Source of the DNA: Siphonodentalium dalli
Lineage: Eukaryota; Mollusca; Scaphopoda; Gadilida; Siphonodentaliidae
Direction: 5' to 3'
Assembly (NCBI GenBank): GCA_032622095.1
Contig: CP136064.1
Location: forward strand, 176,284,247-176,348,246
DNA length: 64,000 nucleotides
Positions within the stretch are counted from its first letter, which is position 1. Every line of letters starts with the position of its first letter. The notes under the pieces are model-generated. The model saw only the letters and a list, made by a program, of their open reading frames with translations. It searched no databases and was not told where the DNA came from. Positions 57,501 to 60,500 of this stretch are shown here, piece by piece. The position numbers were made by a program, and so were the translations under genes.

Positions 57501-60500
57501 TTCTTTTTTCTTGTTTTTCAACTGAAATATAAGAGCATTTTCGATGTTAATCATAGATTACCCCTTCCTCATGCTCCTGAAACAAGCACATGCTTTTGCT
57601 TGCCAAGTCAGTCTTTTTCAGACAACAGATGATACCTTCACATTCTATTAATGAATATATTATAACTAGGGGATTGCCTATCAAAACGACGGGGTGACGA
57701 TATCACATGCAGGAAAATATTGTCATGGCTGATAATGATATAAAGAAAGCTGGCAAATGGTGCGCGGAGTTTGTTCGGAATTTGACTTTGGTGTTTTCTA
57801 ATGATGGATGTCGCTGAAACCACATTCGTCTTCGGACAAATGCATTATATCAGTGAAAATATCGCCTTGATAACATTTGGGAAACCCGTTATGTCTATGT
57901 CATATTGTACTGATTGGCCTGAAATTTTGCGTCATATTCTAAGATGTACCGCATGACAAAATTTGACATCTGACGTGAGCATGTATTTAACCCTTTGAGT
58001 GCCACGGGGCGATCTCACGGGCCGAAACTATATAAAACTTATTATTGGATTAGATAGACCATCCTTGACTGATTAGAATGAAATTTGCTGTACAGGTTTA
58101 CAACCATAATATTTGGGTCAAGTTCAATTTTGTTTCGTCTGCCCATTATTACCAGAGTTATCGGCCCTTTTTCACTTGGAAGAGATAGATGATATTTTAA
58201 TTGACTGAAGTTATGATCCGCAAATGAAAACTGAGCCAAATTTCAACAAAGGGCTGCAACTTTGGAAAATTTGGCAGCCAGACTCCAAAATCAAACTTGA
58301 CCTGTATTTTGTGGTACTAGAACTAAGTTATACAGAAACTAAATATGAATACGGACAGAGAGACAGACCAAAAACATAATACAGGCATATAAAATTACAG
58401 CACCTCAGATACATTTGTAAGATATGTCCGCTCTATACTGATATGTGTACATTTGAAACCATTATTCGAAAAAAACAAACCTCTTTCTTTTTTGCTTTTT
58501 CATCATTAATTTCTTCTTCCGTGAGTGTCTTCTTATATGCTGAGCTCTCTGGAGTATATTTACTCCAGGCTCTAGGTTTATCTGTATCAGCAAGATCTTT
58601 AGCAATTTCAATCTATAAAGAAATGAAAGTGTCAATGACACTGTGACTCAACTTGGGGAGGCGTTAATAATTTTATGCTGAGCAGTCAATAGAATGATAA
58701 AGAAGGAAAGTCAAAAAGTTTCAGTAAATGGATTGTATTGTGTAAATGAAATTAATTTCATTTAAAACATTTCTCCACTAAATGTGGGCTGCAGGGTGTG
58801 CCAATGGATTCAAATGTGAAATCCAAGATGGCTCCAGGCGCCAATGTTTTTTAACAAATTTCGGAAGAGTTGACAGCTTCCATCTGGAGGTCACACCAAA
58901 CAACCATATGAAGTTTGGATGAGGGATGAGGGATGTGGCATATAGGGTGTGCCCAAGGATTTTATGTTATGAAAAGAGTAAAATCAAAGACCATGTTTTT
59001 TAATGAAATTCGGAAAATACCGTTGCTTCCCATCTAGAGATCACTCTAAAAATGCATATAAAGTTTGGTGATGATCGGACGAGGGATGTGGTCTGTAGTG
59101 TGTGCCAAAGGATTTAGTCATACAAAGAGTAATATATAGCATGGCTGCCGGCGGCCATGTTTTCAATAAAAAATCGTTCAAATTCGATAGCTCTCATCTA
59201 GAGGTGACACTAATCATGCCTGAAAAATTATAAAACATTTCTTGGATATATGCAGGCTGCAGGGTGTGCCGATGGATTCAAATTTGAAATCCAAGATGGC
59301 TGCTGGTGGCCATGTTTTTTAAAAGAATTTTAGAAATATTCGATGGCTCCCATCTAGAGGTCACCCCAAAGATCCATATGAAGTCTGATGATGGTCTGAT
59401 GAGGGGTGAGGCTTGTAGGGTGTGCCAAAGGATTTAGTCATGCAAAGAGTAAAATCCAAGATGGCTATTGGCAGCCATGTTTTTAAACAAATTTTGGAAA
59501 TAATATAGAGGTCACCCCGAATATCCATACGAAGTTTGGTGGTGATTAGATGAGGGATGTGGTCTGTAGGGTGTACCAAAGGATTTAGTCATGCAAAGAG
59601 TAAAATTCAAGATGGCTGTTGGCGGCCATGTTTTTCATTGAAAATTTGATAGCTCCCATCCAGAGGTGATTCTAATCATGCCTATAAATTTTCAAAACAT
59701 TTCTCCAATAAATGCGGGCTGCAGGGTGTGCCGATGGATTCAAATTAGAAATCCAAAATAGTTTGGTGATGATCGGATGAGGGATGCGGCCTGTAGGGTG
59801 AGCCAAAGGAGATTGTTGAAGGACGCACGGATGCCAACCCACAGCAATAGCTCAAACTATACAAAGTAAAGTTGAGCTATAAAGAATAGTCAGAAATACT
59901 ATAGGAAATTGAATTCAGACTTTTGCCAGCAGGCCGTGCAGAAAATAAATTGTGAAAGAATTGATGTACTATGATAGGCACAGAACCATGAGAACAGCCT
60001 CAAGTTAACTACATCAATTTAAGATAATAACTAGGGCATGTCATGTAATAATGCATATATCAATGTGGTATATCATTGAACACCCACTGCCAAATAAGGC
60101 CCAAATGATAATACTAGCAAGCAATGTTTTAAATACATAATAAATAAATTACACAAATATTTTGGTCGGAAAGTATTAGGCATTGCCTGAAATAATTTAG
60201 CAAACATATTTTCATTTGGTAAAACATGCTACAAACAAATATTGGGGCAGCAAAAACCATGTTGGGCAACTGATATTAACCCTTCCATGACTGGGCCTTC
60301 CTGCAATTTTGAGAAAACCCTGTCCAATGCATTCTCTTATATATGCGAATCTCCCATAGGGAGACTTGCATATATAAGAGAATACATTGGCCTAACATTA
60401 ATTACCTTGATCGTGTAAGCCAGTGCATTCTCAGATATATAATGCGAAGCTCCCTATGGAAGTCTTGCATACGTCAGAGAATGCACTGGCACAGGATCTT

